Positions 48,039 to 58,737 are shown, counted from the first letter of the stretch. The stretch: 64,000 nt of DNA from Sambucus nigra (GCA_949130495.1 OX422215.1:8843302-8907301), one strand, 5' to 3'. Made by a program: numbers and translations. Notes: generated by a model from the sequence alone, not told the origin.

Positions 48039-50004
48039 ATATGTTAGTTTTGTTTGCATACTCTAGCTTTTGTGCTTCATATTATATATCATTGCTAGGT
48101 ATATGCATGTTCAGTCATTTTCTAGTCATTGCTTTGTTACATATCTAATACTAGAAATCATAACTTGTTTATCTTTTGTACTATATTTCTCGTGATTTCG
48201 ATTAAATATAAAATATAAAAATATTTGTGTTTATCGTTTGTGTTTCAACTTTGAGTTATCTAGGCTTAATGAAAAATACAAATGATTTTTGTTTGTCTTT
48301 TGAGTATATATTTTTATTTTTGGTTAAAAATTTCAAAAACTCAAAAAGATTTTTTTTTGTGTATATCATAGTTTGACACACTTTATGTGGCATATACTTG
48401 TGTTTGAATCCCATCTTTTACGCTCCCATGTGGCTAGAACTTTTGGTTAAGATTGGTAATCCTTAAAATGTTCTTTACCATGCTTATAAGGAGTAGTTGG
48501 TTTTTGTGTTGATATAATGGATTCTATTTTTATATGCCTCAATTCACACATGCACGAGTTCACTTGAAATTTTAACTCCATATGTATATTTGAGCTTTGT
48601 GAGGCGTTCTCCTACCAATCTTGTCATCTGCATATTTTTTGACCTAGGAGGACTAGTGCATGTCAAAATCCGTTGCACGTGAGATTTGTGAGAAATAAAA
48701 ATATTATATATAAATATTCACGGGGAAGGGTTTGAAAGGATTTATTATCCTTTGCGAATAGTAAGCCACCGTTTGGAATGGACCTAAAAGAAATACATGG
48801 TCCAAAGGCCTAAAAATAAAATATGGCACTAAAAAGAAAAATAATTTCCAAGGCATAGTTTTTATTGATATATTCATTGAAAAGAATAATATATATGCTT
48901 ATTGAGGGAGTTTGGATGATATATCAACGGTTTGCATAATGTCCGTTTATCCTAGTTGCATTTTCAATGTCATGACTCTATTGGTTTGTAGAATCATCAA
49001 CATGATAGGCTTGTAGGCATTGTGTATGTTTGTTCATTGATTTCAATTTATATTGTCACATGAGGTTATATTCAAATGTGATGAAGTTTGCAATCAATTG
49101 AGAACCCTGCGAACATGTTTTAAGTGTTTGGGTCTAAATTTAAATGTTACTAGTTCACACCCCAACACTTCCATTTCCATATGACACATTTTTGCCACAC
49201 GAGTATGAAGAGATTATTGTATTTTGTGTCATGTGTGGTGTTTATACATATATATGTGAGTGTGCGTTAGTCATATTCTCTATATCTACATATATATGGT
49301 AATTTATCTTTGCCTTGCTTTCTAGTCCATCTATGCTTTAATTCATAATTGGTATCTATCTTGTTGCATTCTTTGTTGATATCACATGCTTTATACTTTA
49401 TGTATCTTATTGATATCATTTTCTTGCATCTTAGTTGGTATCCGTTATTATTTGTTGGATTAGTTATGATTTTGATGCCCATGAGCTTTAATGTTCTCAT
49501 CACTTTACGCACTATTGCATGTTTAGCTTGTTATCCCATTCAATTTACCCCTTGCTTAGTTTAGGGGGTGTCTATTCTTTAATTGGGAAGATAAGTTAAT
49601 TTTTTATTCTTTAGCCTTTGTCTATTCCTGAACAAAAAGGGGGAGAATGGTAGGGGGAGAAATGGTATCTAATCCTATTATAACCGTATCTTAGTTTGGG
49701 AGATTTAACTTTGGGGGAGAGCTCTATCTTCTTAGGTTGATCATATTAGATAAAGGGGGAGAATTAATTAAGGAGGAGTCTTTATTTAAATTTCATTTAA
49801 TTCTTTACTATTCCCTATGCGTTTAATGTGTTGCTTAAGTGTGCAGGTATTGTAAAGCGACATCAATTTAAAGTGGCAAAGCATTTAATTCTAAAGTAGC
49901 ATTCTAGTCAAGCATTGTACTCTTTATTTTGGGTGGGATGTTTTTGAGTCTAGTGAGCTTGACGGCCCTTTGGGATTTTTGTTTGGTTTTTGTCCCAGAA
50001 TAGC
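48039..50004 (+). other. Non-coding interior of the gag-only element
   Basis: About 2 kb without a recognisable gene, T-rich on the + strand, with 'aaagggggagaatggtag' and 'aagggggagaattaatt' near 49626 and 49755. Such 'gggggaga' segments are typical of the 3' interior of SIRE elements. Only random ORFs (at most 81 codons) occur. Pol would be expected here in an autonomous copy. Confidence 0.7.
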
Positions 50005-50018
50005 CAAAGGAGGAGATT
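50005..50018 (+). other. Polypurine tract of the gag-only element
   Basis: 'aaaggaggagattt' lies immediately before the 3' LTR start TGTAAGGACAC at 50019. Confidence 0.87.
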
Positions 50019-50710
50019 TGTAAGGACACAAATTTCCAGTTGAGTCCCTTGTTGTTTTGGCTCAATTTCGAAAAAAAACGTTTGAGTCATAGGATAGAAT
50101 ACTTGACCATCCTTCAAGCCTATGACATACTAGAGTTGAAGACGTAGCGGCCAAGACTTATAAAGGTTCATCATTGCCGAGTTTCAAGTGCTATGTTTCT
50201 ACGTCATCAACATCATATTCCATAGTCTCCAAAGGTATGAATGCATTTCTATATCTATACAGGGAGACTTGGAATAATTTAATATTGGGTGTACTTTTAT
50301 TTTAAACTAAGGTTTATTTTCAGAAGATTTATTTAAAACTTTAAAATAAAGTTTCTGGGCTAAAATAAAATTTTTAAAGTTTTCTGGTTTTTCGTTCGAA
50401 AGTGTCATTCGAACGAGGTTTGCCAACGACTTGCCACTGGAACTTCATTAGATAGTTCGTTCGGACGAGATTTCGGCGGGAACAGTTTTTGGCAGTTTTT
50501 TTTGGCACTTTCCCACTACTTTGTCCCACTACTCTTTCATAGAATTAATGACTTCCAGACCATAATTTTTCCAGGAACTTTTTCTATCTCTTAGTGAGTT
50601 TTTGAGAGCTTAATTCTTTCATAAAAAATTTCCCTTGGTGTTTGTTATTTAAATTTATTTATTCAAAGAACAAAACCAAGTTTACACCCAATAAATAATG
50701 TTTTAATCCA

Positions 50711-50746
<36 letters not shown>

Positions 50747-51531
50747 TTGACTGGAGAGTTTGTTTGGCACCAGATTCATCTCTACCGTTAAAGAGAGTTT
50801 GGGTTTGCTTCTACATCCCACAAAGAAGAAGCTTGTTTGCTGTGACATACCCACTTGGAGAAAGGCTCCTTGTTTGGGTGACGGTGACCAGAAAAAGTCC
50901 AATCGGTGGATTCCGAGACTGCGGTGGAGCTTCGTGGTTTTTCACTAGGTAGAGGTGTGTACAAGAAGAAGCATCGGGGCTTGGACGGAGTCAAGTCAAG
51001 TGTTGTAAGTCTTTCGTGTCTTGTACTTGTAAAACTATACTTAGTGGATTTGTGGCTAGGGCCGTCCGAGGTTTTTTCCCGTTGTGGATTTTTCCTCGTA
51101 CATCGCGGCGTAGTGGTTATTTGTTTATTTTATCTTTTGCAAAATCACCTAGAATGCATGCTTAGGTAAAAAGATAAAATTGGTTTAAATCACTACTTGT
51201 TTAATTTGGTGCAAATTGAATTTGGGTAAATGTTAATGAAATTCAAGCCATCACTGAATTGGTTAAAATTGGTTTAGCCTAATTTGGTTATATTGAAAAT
51301 ATATTTTAGGCAAATTTTTAGCACTTGAGTCGTGTTACTATGTTAAAGTGAAAAATTCATTTGTTAATTAATTTAATTTCACTTTGAACTTTGTTTAATT
51401 TTAATTTGTAAAAGAAATTAAAATTTGGTATTTGTGTGTGTTTAATTGAACCATCACACTTCCGCATCTTTAAAAGGATTGAAATTACATTTTGCCAAAG
51501 GTTTTAATATTTGGGGCCTCGTGTTCCAACA
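50019..51531 (+). repeat. 3' LTR of the gag-only element
   Basis: It matches 45580-47098 end to end. Visible differences are several substitutions in the first 80 bp, a missing palindrome unit near 50460, a (TA)n expansion at the TATA site, and scattered single changes. It ends TTCCAACA, then ATAAA. Confidence 0.9.
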
Positions 51532-51536
51532 ATAAA

Positions 51537-51847
51537 GATCTTGTTTTATCCTTATGTTTGCGGACCAAGTTTCTTAAGGACTTAGTGTCCTGTTGACTTC
51601 GACTTTATTGATTTTTCGAGCAACTCTCTTGTCTTTTTGTGTTCTGCCGAGCATCTTTCACGGAAAGATTTTCTTATCCTAGCAACAATTTAAATTTTTA
51701 TGGCAATAACTTCTAACTTTCGTCAATTTACTATTATATTAGTGCATAGCACTAGTACTTCCAAGAAAATTCAACAACGAAAATTGAAAGAACTGATTAT
51801 TTTATTAATACTAAAATTTGATTTCGAACTGATTACAACTGATAACA
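51537..51847 (-). other. Spacer between Tat integrase and the inserted element
   Basis: It belongs to the Tat element, continuing from 45574 on the other side of the insertion. No gene is seen; on the minus strand it follows the end of integrase. Confidence 0.55.
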
Positions 51848-53490
51848 TTATTGGTAAATTTTTTTTAGATGCTCGGCATGCCATGGGTTTTTGAATTCTT
51901 CTCCTTCAAAGGTTTCAATTCGATAAGTTCCAAGTCGGATGACTTCTGAGATACGGTATGGCCCATGCCAATTGGCATTAATCTTGTTATTTTTCTGCAT
52001 CACTTTCTTCAGCACGTAATCTCCTTCCTTCAAGTTGGTCGATTTCATCCTTTTATTGTAAAAACGAGTTGTTCTCTGTTGGTAGGCTGTATTTCTCATG
52101 GCATCATCTTCTCTTACTTATTCCAACATATCTAGATCTAATCTTCTTATTAGGTCACTTACAGGAGAGTTAAAATCTAAAACTCTAAAGGATGGTAAAC
52201 CCAACTTAGCAGGTATGACATCTTCAGTCCCAAATGCTAACATATAGGGTTGTGTAAAAAAACCGACCGAACCGAACCGAATCGGCCCGAACATAATCGA
52301 AATCGGCAATTTTTTTTAGCCCGGTTCGGTTTGCGGTTTAAGGATTTGTCGATTCGGTTGGCGGTTTAAGGATTTGTCGATTCGGTTGGCGGTTTAAATA
52401 AAGAAAAAACCGATTTGAACCGAGCCGAACCGACATCAATATCTATATTAATAACCCTTAAATATCTTTTATTTTTATATCCAAAACCCATTAACCAACC
52501 TGCAAAACCAAAAACCGACCTAAAAAAATGGACCAAAACTGAAAATTGATTAAAATCGAACCTAAACCGAACCGAACCGAAACCGATGTGAACCAAAACC
52601 GATGGGTTTTTTCATCGTCAGTTCGATTTCGGTCTGATTTTTTCCAAAACCGAACCGAACGGTTCGGTTTGAATTGCGGTCCAAAACCAAACCAAACCGA
52701 CCCGTGCACACCCTTACTAACATATATGGAGATTCTTTCGCTGTTGTTCTCGAGGTTGTTCGATATGCCCATAAGACAGAGTGTAACTCATTTATCCAGT
52801 TTTCCTTCACATCATCAAGCCTTTTCTTCAACCCATTGAGCAGAGTTCTATTCGTAACTTCAGTTTGGCCATTACTCTGAGGATATTCTGGAGCCGAATG
52901 TATTTTTTAAATAATGGGCTGAGAACAGTAAGCTACGAATTCAACATTGTCAAATTATGTTCCATGGTCGGTAATGAAAGAATAGGGAAACCCATACCAA
53001 CAAATGATGCTTTTCCATATAAACTGATAAACCTTTTCATAAGGCATTTATGTCAAGGGCTCTGCCTCAACCCATTTTGTAAAGCAATCCATTGCGACAA
53101 CCAAATACTTGAATCTTCCTTGGGTGATCGGCAGTGGCTCGACCAGCTATATGCCCCACGTGGCAAATGGCCATGGTGAAATGATTGGAGTAAGAGAAGC
53201 CTGTGGAGTTTTTCGAATTCTAGAGAATCTTTGGCATTTATCACATTTCTTGGTAAAAGTTTCACAATCTTCTCGTATTATTGGCTTGCGCACTTATTCT
53301 CTGTAAAAGTGTTCTCCCCACTATGTGAACTCCATATGATCCTTCATGTACCTCCTGAATTAGGTCTTGGACCTCTGATGGATGCACATAGCGTTGCAAA
53401 TTGACTGTTAGTCCTCTTATGTATAAAATACCTTTGTCTAGCACATACCGAGCTGTTTTATACTTTAGCTTCTTGGCTTCCACCATATCT
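51848..53490 (-). pseudogene. Tat/Retand-lineage integrase, interrupted by a hAT MITE
   Basis: Minus strand, from 53486 downward. EAKKLKYKTARYVLDKGILY and the zinc domain H-E-G-S-Y-G-V-H (53350-53325) with C-D-K-C (53245-53234). Core segments ISPWPFAMWGIYLVGPLP-like, then MDCFTKWVEAE (53098 region), ITDHGT (52976 region) and NGQTEVTN with the catalytic Glu at 52861-52859. ENWINELHSVLWAYRTTSR and SPYML follow. The MITE (52245-52716) splits it from AFGTEDVIPAKLGLPS. The C-terminal block (52099-51848) has YNKRMKSTNLKEGDYVL and GPYRISEVIRLGTYRIE and ends with a PWHAEHLKKIY motif. The D-D-E triad appears kept, but frame changes and stops (for example near 53060 and 53260) break it. The AEHLKK ending is typical of Tat. 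Confidence 0.87.
52245..52716. mobile_element. hAT-type MITE (472 bp) with 8-bp duplication
   Basis: The ends are TAGGGTTGTG and, inverted, TAAGGGTGTG; the 8-bp sequence ctaacata is repeated at 52237-52244 and 52717-52724. The interior is packed with 'ccgaaccgaacc' and 'ggttcggtt' words in inverted halves, a sequence type common in plant hAT MITEs. It has no coding capacity. It interrupts the Tat integrase between two conserved segments, so the disrupted frame gives independent proof of insertion. Confidence 0.9.
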
Positions 53491-54070
53491 GCTGGTAAAG
53501 TTACCTCTTTAATGTATGCTCAGATTGGGTCCATCCATGATGGTCCCATGTCTATGGTAATAAGGTTGATCATCAAACCTTCATCTATGATACTATTATC
53601 CAAATCTCAATAGGGATAGTTCATCGGAGTTCAATCCTGGTGGCTGAGGCTAGCCGAGCATGAGCATCATCTCAAGCATTCTCCAACCTTGGGATTCTAT
53701 TCATCTAAACAACTGGTAATTTTGTAATTACTTCCATTACATTGGATAGATACCTGGCTCTTAATTCTTCTTTAGCTCCATATAAGCCCAGTACTTGGTT
53801 CACCACCAGCTGAGAATCACGGTGCCACAACTTGCACCACACTCAATGATTCGGCTAAACTTAAGCCCACAATAAGGGCTTCATAATCTGCCTCATTATT
53901 TGAGACCTAAAATTGAAAATTCAGGGCATACTCAATACCAATACCATCAGGAGTGTTAAGTATTATACCTGCTCCACTGTCGGTTGCACAAGATGACTCA
54001 TCACATTACAAATTCCATATTGGGGCGTTGTTGTTAAATGCATGGTCTGTTAAACTCCCATAGTGGATAA
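53491..54070 (-). pseudogene. Second RNase H (aRNH) of the Tat element
   Basis: Minus strand near 54000-53640: C-D-E-S-S-C-A-T-D-S-G-A-G-I-I-L, then GIEYALNFQF, VSNNEADYEALIVGLSLAE and a decayed end with RIPRLENA and HARLASATR. This is the archaeal-like RNase H that Tat elements carry between the RT-linked RNase H and integrase. The usual D-G-S-S reads D-E-S-S, and a stop precedes VSNNEA. The better copy at 62936-63613 has the same order. Confidence 0.82.
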
Positions 54071-54074
54071 TTTT

Positions 54075-54725
54075 TCATCTTGCTTCTTTATACTTCATGG
54101 TCATCTCCCGTGTTTGGGAAGAGGAATTTGGCAGGTCATCAACTACTTCTTTTGACGAAGGTTCTTGGGGAGCATTCTTATTAACATCACTTCCTCCTAA
54201 TTCTTGTTTGGCCTGTTCACTTTGTTGGTCGGGGACCTCAGAGTAAGTGAACTCAGTTATGAAATCTGCCACTGCTTGGACTTTCAAATAAGACCGTGGT
54301 TCATATATAATATCATACTCCCCCAATTCCACATCCCAGTACATTAATCTTCCATATTTTTTTGATTTATTTAAAGCGTGTCGTAGAGGCATATCAGTGC
54401 AAACTACGATTGTATGGGCTTGGAAATAAGGTTTTATGCGTCTGGATGCTTCAATCAGGGCTAACGCCAATTTCTCCAAATGAGGGTACCTGATTTTTGC
54501 TCCTTGGAAAGCCTTACTGGTATAGTAGACGAGTTTTTGAACACTTTTCTCCTCTCGGATCAGTGCAAAACTCACAGCTGATTCAGAAATAACTAAGTAC
54601 AGGTAGAATTTCTCACTTGTAATTGGTCGGAGAGAGAAATGGATATGAACCTAAATACTTTTTCAACTCCAAAAAAGTTTTTTCACATTTTTCGTTCCAT
54701 TTAAAACTCTTTCTAAGTATTATGA
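54075..54725 (-). pseudogene. RT connection and RNase H of the Tat element (5'-truncated)
   Basis: From about 54725 down: ILRKSFKWNEKCEKTF, ELKKYLGSYPF, then YLYLVISESAVSFALIREE, LVYYTSKAFQGAKIRYPHLEK, RRIKPYFQAHTIVVCTD and PLRHALNKSKKYGRLMYW, then YDIIYEPRSYLKVQAVADFI and an acidic linker. The segments match 62455-62830 in order. The 166-codon open stretch (54575-54075) is the longest. RT itself is missing: homology stops at about 54725 against Tekay protease sequence on the same strand. Confidence 0.87.
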
Positions 54726-55423
54726 CTATAACAATCAATCATCTCCTTATACATAACTATCCAATCCATCCCGATAATAGCATCATACTCGTTCATATCT
54801 ATGACAAGTATGTTGGCCGGTAACATCCATCTCCCAATCTCTATGCCCACTTCTCGACATATAAAGAATATCAAAGACCCATAGCCTAATGGTTAGTCTA
54901 CACTAGTAACGGTGCCCTCTGTTGTGTCTAATAACCCCGTGGCGCGTGCAAATCTTGTGGCAATGAAACTATGTGAAGCCCCCGTATCAAATAATATCCT
55001 CCCCAAAGTCCCCAGAATAGAAAACGTACCCTCAACCATGGGTGGAGACTGGGAACTGCGGCCTGGCGGATGTTGTAGACACGCCGATACTACAGTTGTC
55101 CCTGCTAGAACAGTTGGCAAAGCTGGTACCTGTGGTGGTGCTGGGAGGGCAACTTGAAATATCGGTCGTTAGGGCTCCTGGCGAGTACCCTGCTGCTGCT
55201 ACTGCTGTGGGGATCTACCCTTCTGAGGACAGTCCTGATGTTTGTGGCCAGTGCTACCACAACCAAAGCACTCCCTGGAAAGTGTCCTCCCCTCTACCCC
55301 TACTACCCTCTTCCCTGATGGTCATTACGACCCCTCCCTTGGCCCTGATGGCCCTGCTGAAGACTCTCCTAACCCTCCTGGCCAGGCTGGCCCTGCCTAA
55401 AACCTCCTTGTCCCTGCCTGTAG
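54726..55423 (-). pseudogene. Tekay-type gag knuckle and protease fragment
   Basis: Minus strand. The zinc knuckle E-C-F-G-C-G-S-T-G-H-K-H-Q-D-C (55270-55229) is followed by a Gln/Pro-rich linker, then LGRILFDTGASHSFIATRF with the protease D-T-G-A site (near 54990), and LPANILVIDMNEYDAIIGMD and W-I-V-M-Y to about 54740. This order and the GASHSFI motif are typical of chromoviruses. Stops separate the pieces. It is joined directly to Tat sequence at about 54725 and cut by the LTR at 55424. Confidence 0.83.
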
Positions 55424-57639
55424 TGTGACAACTCGAATATAATTACGATAAATTATGTTTAAATCATGATTAGAATATGTGATATGGATAATATTTTATT
55501 AGTATATATAATGTTAAGTCATTATATTTAGTCTAATCCTAGCTTCATAAAGCATGAAAAATGAATTAGTTACGAATGTGAGATTTTGAAGTTTTCGGTA
55601 GGAATGCTCATGTTTTAAGGCTAGTTTGAACTTTATAAAATAATAATTGACTTGGGAAGAAAGCTGGATATTTGTAGACAGCTGAGCTAGGGTTGTGACA
55701 CAACAAACGGTGTGTGAAATGGAGGTCCGAGTAAGAAGTTATACCGAATTTACTAACAAAGGGTAAATCTGTCCATTCATTTAAGTGGAAATATGTTCTT
55801 TATGCCCAATAAGTGTCTTAAATTGATTGGTTGGAGGTGGAGGTTGGATTTGGACGACTTCAAACCCTTAGAACTATCTACTTATTCATCCAAATTCAGC
55901 CATGAGAGATTTTAAGCTTAAAGAAAGAGAATTAGGAAGTTAGGAAGAAAAGGTGAGGAGAAAATTGGAGAAAAATCCGTAGAAATTACGTAAAAGCCCC
56001 TAAGGTATTTCCATCTATAAATCTTATTTATTTATTGGTATTACTTATTTAAATGATTGAAATAATCATTTGTTTACTGAAATTCCATGTCTTGATATGT
56101 AGTTATGGATAGATGCAAGTTTAAGTAAACTTGAATGTGTAAACCCTTGAGATTGTTTTGTTTAGGAACCTTGTTTATTCAAACTTCCATATATTTCTCT
56201 ATACTTACTGGAATTTATTGATTCCAATTGGATATTAACCTGGACTCATATGTGTATTACATATCCGAAAATCATGTTAAAATACCAATAAATGTGTCTT
56301 TGGTGAGAGTTTGGAGTTCGGGTATGAAATCTGCCCTAAGGGTGAAAGTATGCCCGCTATGTGTTCGATGTTTTGTTTGACATAGCAAACGAACCTTAAA
56401 AATTATGAAACTTTAATTCTATATTTTTCAATATGTTTACTGATGTTGGGTAAAATATCATAGAAATTTATGATGTAGAAAAATTATGAAAATTCTTGGA
56501 AATTGAATGAACGATAAAAGAGCCTATAGGGCCGATTTGCTATGTGGAAAAGAAATAGGCATATCTTGCTCTAGGAAACTCGGAATTATGTTCCGTCTTT
56601 TGTGTTGGGAACATGATATGATAAGGATTGGATTACCAAGAAAAATTAAAGAAGATTTGGGCTGTAATTTGAATATGTTAGATATCAGGACCTGAGTCTA
56701 GAGGGGAATTCATTTATAATGAATGATTTGAATTGAATAATATGATGCTTATGAATTGAGTTATGATTTAGGTTATTCTTTGGACTATTAATATTCTTAT
56801 GATGATACTAATATTGTAAGAATGATAGGAAGGGAAGAAGAGATGATTGAAAAAGTACCGGATAAAGGCAAGGGAAAAGCCAGTTAAACTGTCAAGGTGA
56901 GTGTACTTATGATTTGTTTCATATATAAATATGAATATAGCTCTAAGAGAGGATTTGTTTGAATACTTAGGTATTCAGGATTTGTTTGGATATTAAAATA
57001 TCCAAGATTTGTTTGGGTCTCATGATTCAGGATTTGCTTGGATATTCAAATATCCAGGATTTGTTATTGCCAATGGGCAGAATTATTTGGATCTTATGAT
57101 CCAGGATTTGTTATTGCCAACGGGCAGAATTATTTGGATCTTATGATCCATGATTTTTTATTGCCAATGGGAAGGATTGTTCAGATTTTATATTCACATA
57201 TTCGATATAGAATTGTTATTCTATTGCAGGGAAGGAGTACCTCACTAAGCTTAATGCTTATGGTTTATATTTTAACAATTTCAGGTTTGTACGCTGCCAT
57301 CTAGGATAATATATGACCGGTAACATTGAGAGTTGCACCGTTAGAAGAGCTGGGGTTTAAGTATGGAGATTTTATCGTTGTCACACTGAAGATTTTGATA
57401 TACTCACATATTGTATATATTGATTTAGTATGGATTGAGTTGATTATAGTTAATCGTAGTATTGTATAATATCTAATTATGACTATGATGTTCACTTCGT
57501 TATGGCACAAGAACAATATTATGTTCATTATGCAAAAAAAAAATTGATAAAGGAATTAAATTTTCAATGGGATCGAGATTATGATCCAATTATTCTAATA
57601 ACAAATGATTAGTATGAATATTGGGTTTGGGGTGTGACA
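55424..57639 (+). repeat. 5' LTR of a + strand LTR retrotransposon (2.2 kb)
   Basis: It begins TGTGACAACTCG and ends GGGGTGTGACA, followed after five bases by an initiator-Met primer site, so it is a 5' LTR. Length and termini suggest a Tekay-like gypsy element. It interrupts the minus-strand gag-protease at 55423. It contains the tandem array at 57000-57190 and no genes. Its internal region is cut at 57730. Confidence 0.83.
57000..57190 (+). repeat. 48-bp tandem repeat in the 55424 LTR
   Basis: 'ttgttattgccaaygggcag' followed by 'aattatttggatcttatgat' occurs at 57061 and 57109, with a third degenerate copy from 57157; shorter related units ('ggatattnaaatatcc') precede from 57000. The units contain small palindromes such as GGATATTCAAATATCC. 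Confidence 0.8.
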
Positions 57640-57644
57640 ATTAG

Positions 57645-57660
57645 TGGTATCAGAGCCAGG
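57645..57660 (+). other. Primer-binding site, initiator-Met
   Basis: 'tggtatcagagccagg' matches the 3' end of tRNA-Met and lies five bases after the LTR end at 57639. The remaining 70 bp to 57730 are the truncated start of this element's interior. Confidence 0.9.
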
Positions 57661-57749
57661 TTATTAATTCTGGACGTGTGTGACGATTATATGGCAGTAT
57701 TTAGTTGATTTTATATATATGAATTGTTTATGATATGCCCAAGTATAAC

Positions 57750-58190
57750 CTCGGCCCAGGGATACCTACCTCGGCCGAGATGATGGCCGAGACATTGATC
57801 GACCCTATGAAGGCCAGGGGCTCACGATATCATCCCTCGGCCAGACCTACCTCAGCCCAGGCCGACACTACCATATACACTTCCAGACACTACGCGCATC
57901 GCAGGCATCAACAGCATCCTCATGTACCTGGGTATGGAAACCTCGGCCAATAGCAGGCCGAGGTGACAAGGAGCCCTGATCACCTTCAACATGGAACTAG
58001 CCCTACCTCGGCTTGGGCCGAGGTGACCAGAAGCATTAATAATCATCGGCATGCTATATGTCCAACCTCGGCTCGGGCCGACCCCAGCATATGTCTCGGC
58101 TGAGATCGGGTCGAGACCCCTTATGACACTTCTCAGATTGGTCAAAGAACACACCTTTACAGCTCGGTCTCTCTTAGGCCGAGGTCGTCC
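57750..58190. promoter_or_regulatory. CTCGGCCGAG palindrome array in Tat LTR U3
   Basis: At least ten CCTCGG or CCGAGG words occur in facing pairs, for example CTCGGCCGAG (57770), 'cctcggccaatagcaggccg' followed by 'agg' (57942) and 'cctcggcttgggccgagg' (58005). The array ends about 210 bp upstream of the TATA box. An enhancer or dimer-site role is inferred. Confidence 0.6.
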
Positions 58191-58399
58191 ACCAACCTGG
58201 TAGTCGAGCATCTGTTGAACACTTTGGATAAGGACACATGGGCATAAATCAGTTGTAACAAGATTATTCTCCACATGTGGGAAGAATATTTCATCATCAT
58301 TACTTACATGTGTCAGTGATAGATGGCACTCCCCCATTGGTGAGGCTACCACACACATGCACATTACATGCATGGGGGGTACATCACACCCCTAGGCAC

Positions 58400-58407
58400 T
58401 ATATATA
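58400..58407 (+). promoter_or_regulatory. TATA box of the Tat LTR
   Basis: 'cactatatataggg' is a good plant TATA context; transcription would begin near 58430, about 290 bp before the LTR end. Confidence 0.65.
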
Positions 58408-58719
58408 GGGATCATCCCCTACCTTGCAAAGGGATCCAGTTATTAAAACCTTAGCTAAAACTCTGTCTAAATATACAGTAGAGAGAGAGAGCTTGAAAGG
58501 TTGTATCCATGGCCATTAGTGCCTTCTTTCAGTGATATTACTCACACACTCACAGTGGACGTAGGCCAGATTGGCTGAACCACTTATATTCCGGTGTGTT
58601 ACCCTCTTCTCCTCACCACCTTCTATTATCTTCTTTATATAGTTGTGCTGCCATTGTTATACTTCTATTGAGCTTGGAAACACCTTACCTGGTGGTGCTA
58701 ATTCTTAGCATCATCATTT

Positions 58720-58737
58720 TGGCGCCGTCTGTGGGAA
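58720..58737 (+). other. Primer-binding site of the Tat element
   Basis: TGGCGCCGTCTGTGGGAA is the standard primer site seen in Tat/Retand-type plant elements, three bases after the LTR end. Confidence 0.92.

Larger units (their letters stand above)
45580..51531 (+). mobile_element. Complete gag-only SIRE-like copia element (TR-GAG type)
   Basis: Two LTRs of 1,519 and 1,513 bp, a TSD (ATAAA), a primer-binding site and a polypurine tract are all in place, yet the 2.9-kb interior carries only a gag-derived ORF (47229-48038) and non-coding DNA: no protease, integrase, RT or RNase H. The LTRs are very alike over most of their length, so it is among the younger insertions here. It sits inside the minus-strand Tat element. 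Mobilisation must have used enzymes of an autonomous SIRE-like element. Confidence 0.88.
57731..58716 (+). repeat. 5' LTR of a + strand Tat/Retand-like element
   Basis: It begins TGATATGCC and ends GCATCATCA (imperfect inverted termini), 986 bp, and is followed by a TGGCGCC primer site. U3 (57750-58190) is GC-rich and filled with 'cctcggcc/ggccgagg' words, and a TATA box lies at 58400. It is more GC-rich than its surroundings. It truncates the interior of the previous element at 57730. Confidence 0.87.

Noticed and set aside
48039..50004. Possible hidden pol in the gag-only element
   Set aside because: I looked for protease (DSGA), gag-pre-integrase (LWHxRLGH), integrase and RT (YVDD) motifs in all frames and saw none.
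55042..55428. 128-codon + strand ORF rich in Leu, Pro and Val
   Set aside because: It is the complement of the Tekay gag knuckle-linker coding sequence, which has clear CCHC and DTGASHSFI motifs on the minus strand.
57645..57660. tRNA-Met-like segments (also 17606, 36351, 47101) as tRNA genes
   Set aside because: Only the complement of the tRNA 3' end is present, at the correct distance from LTR ends; they are primer-binding sites.
57750..58190. CRISPR-like array of CCTCGGCC repeats
   Set aside because: Repeats are irregular in spacing and orientation, spacers are not of uniform size, and the context is a plant LTR.
57852..58373. 173-codon minus-strand ORF
   Set aside because: It lies entirely in the Tat LTR, is composed of translated CTCGGCC repeats, and runs against the transcription direction.
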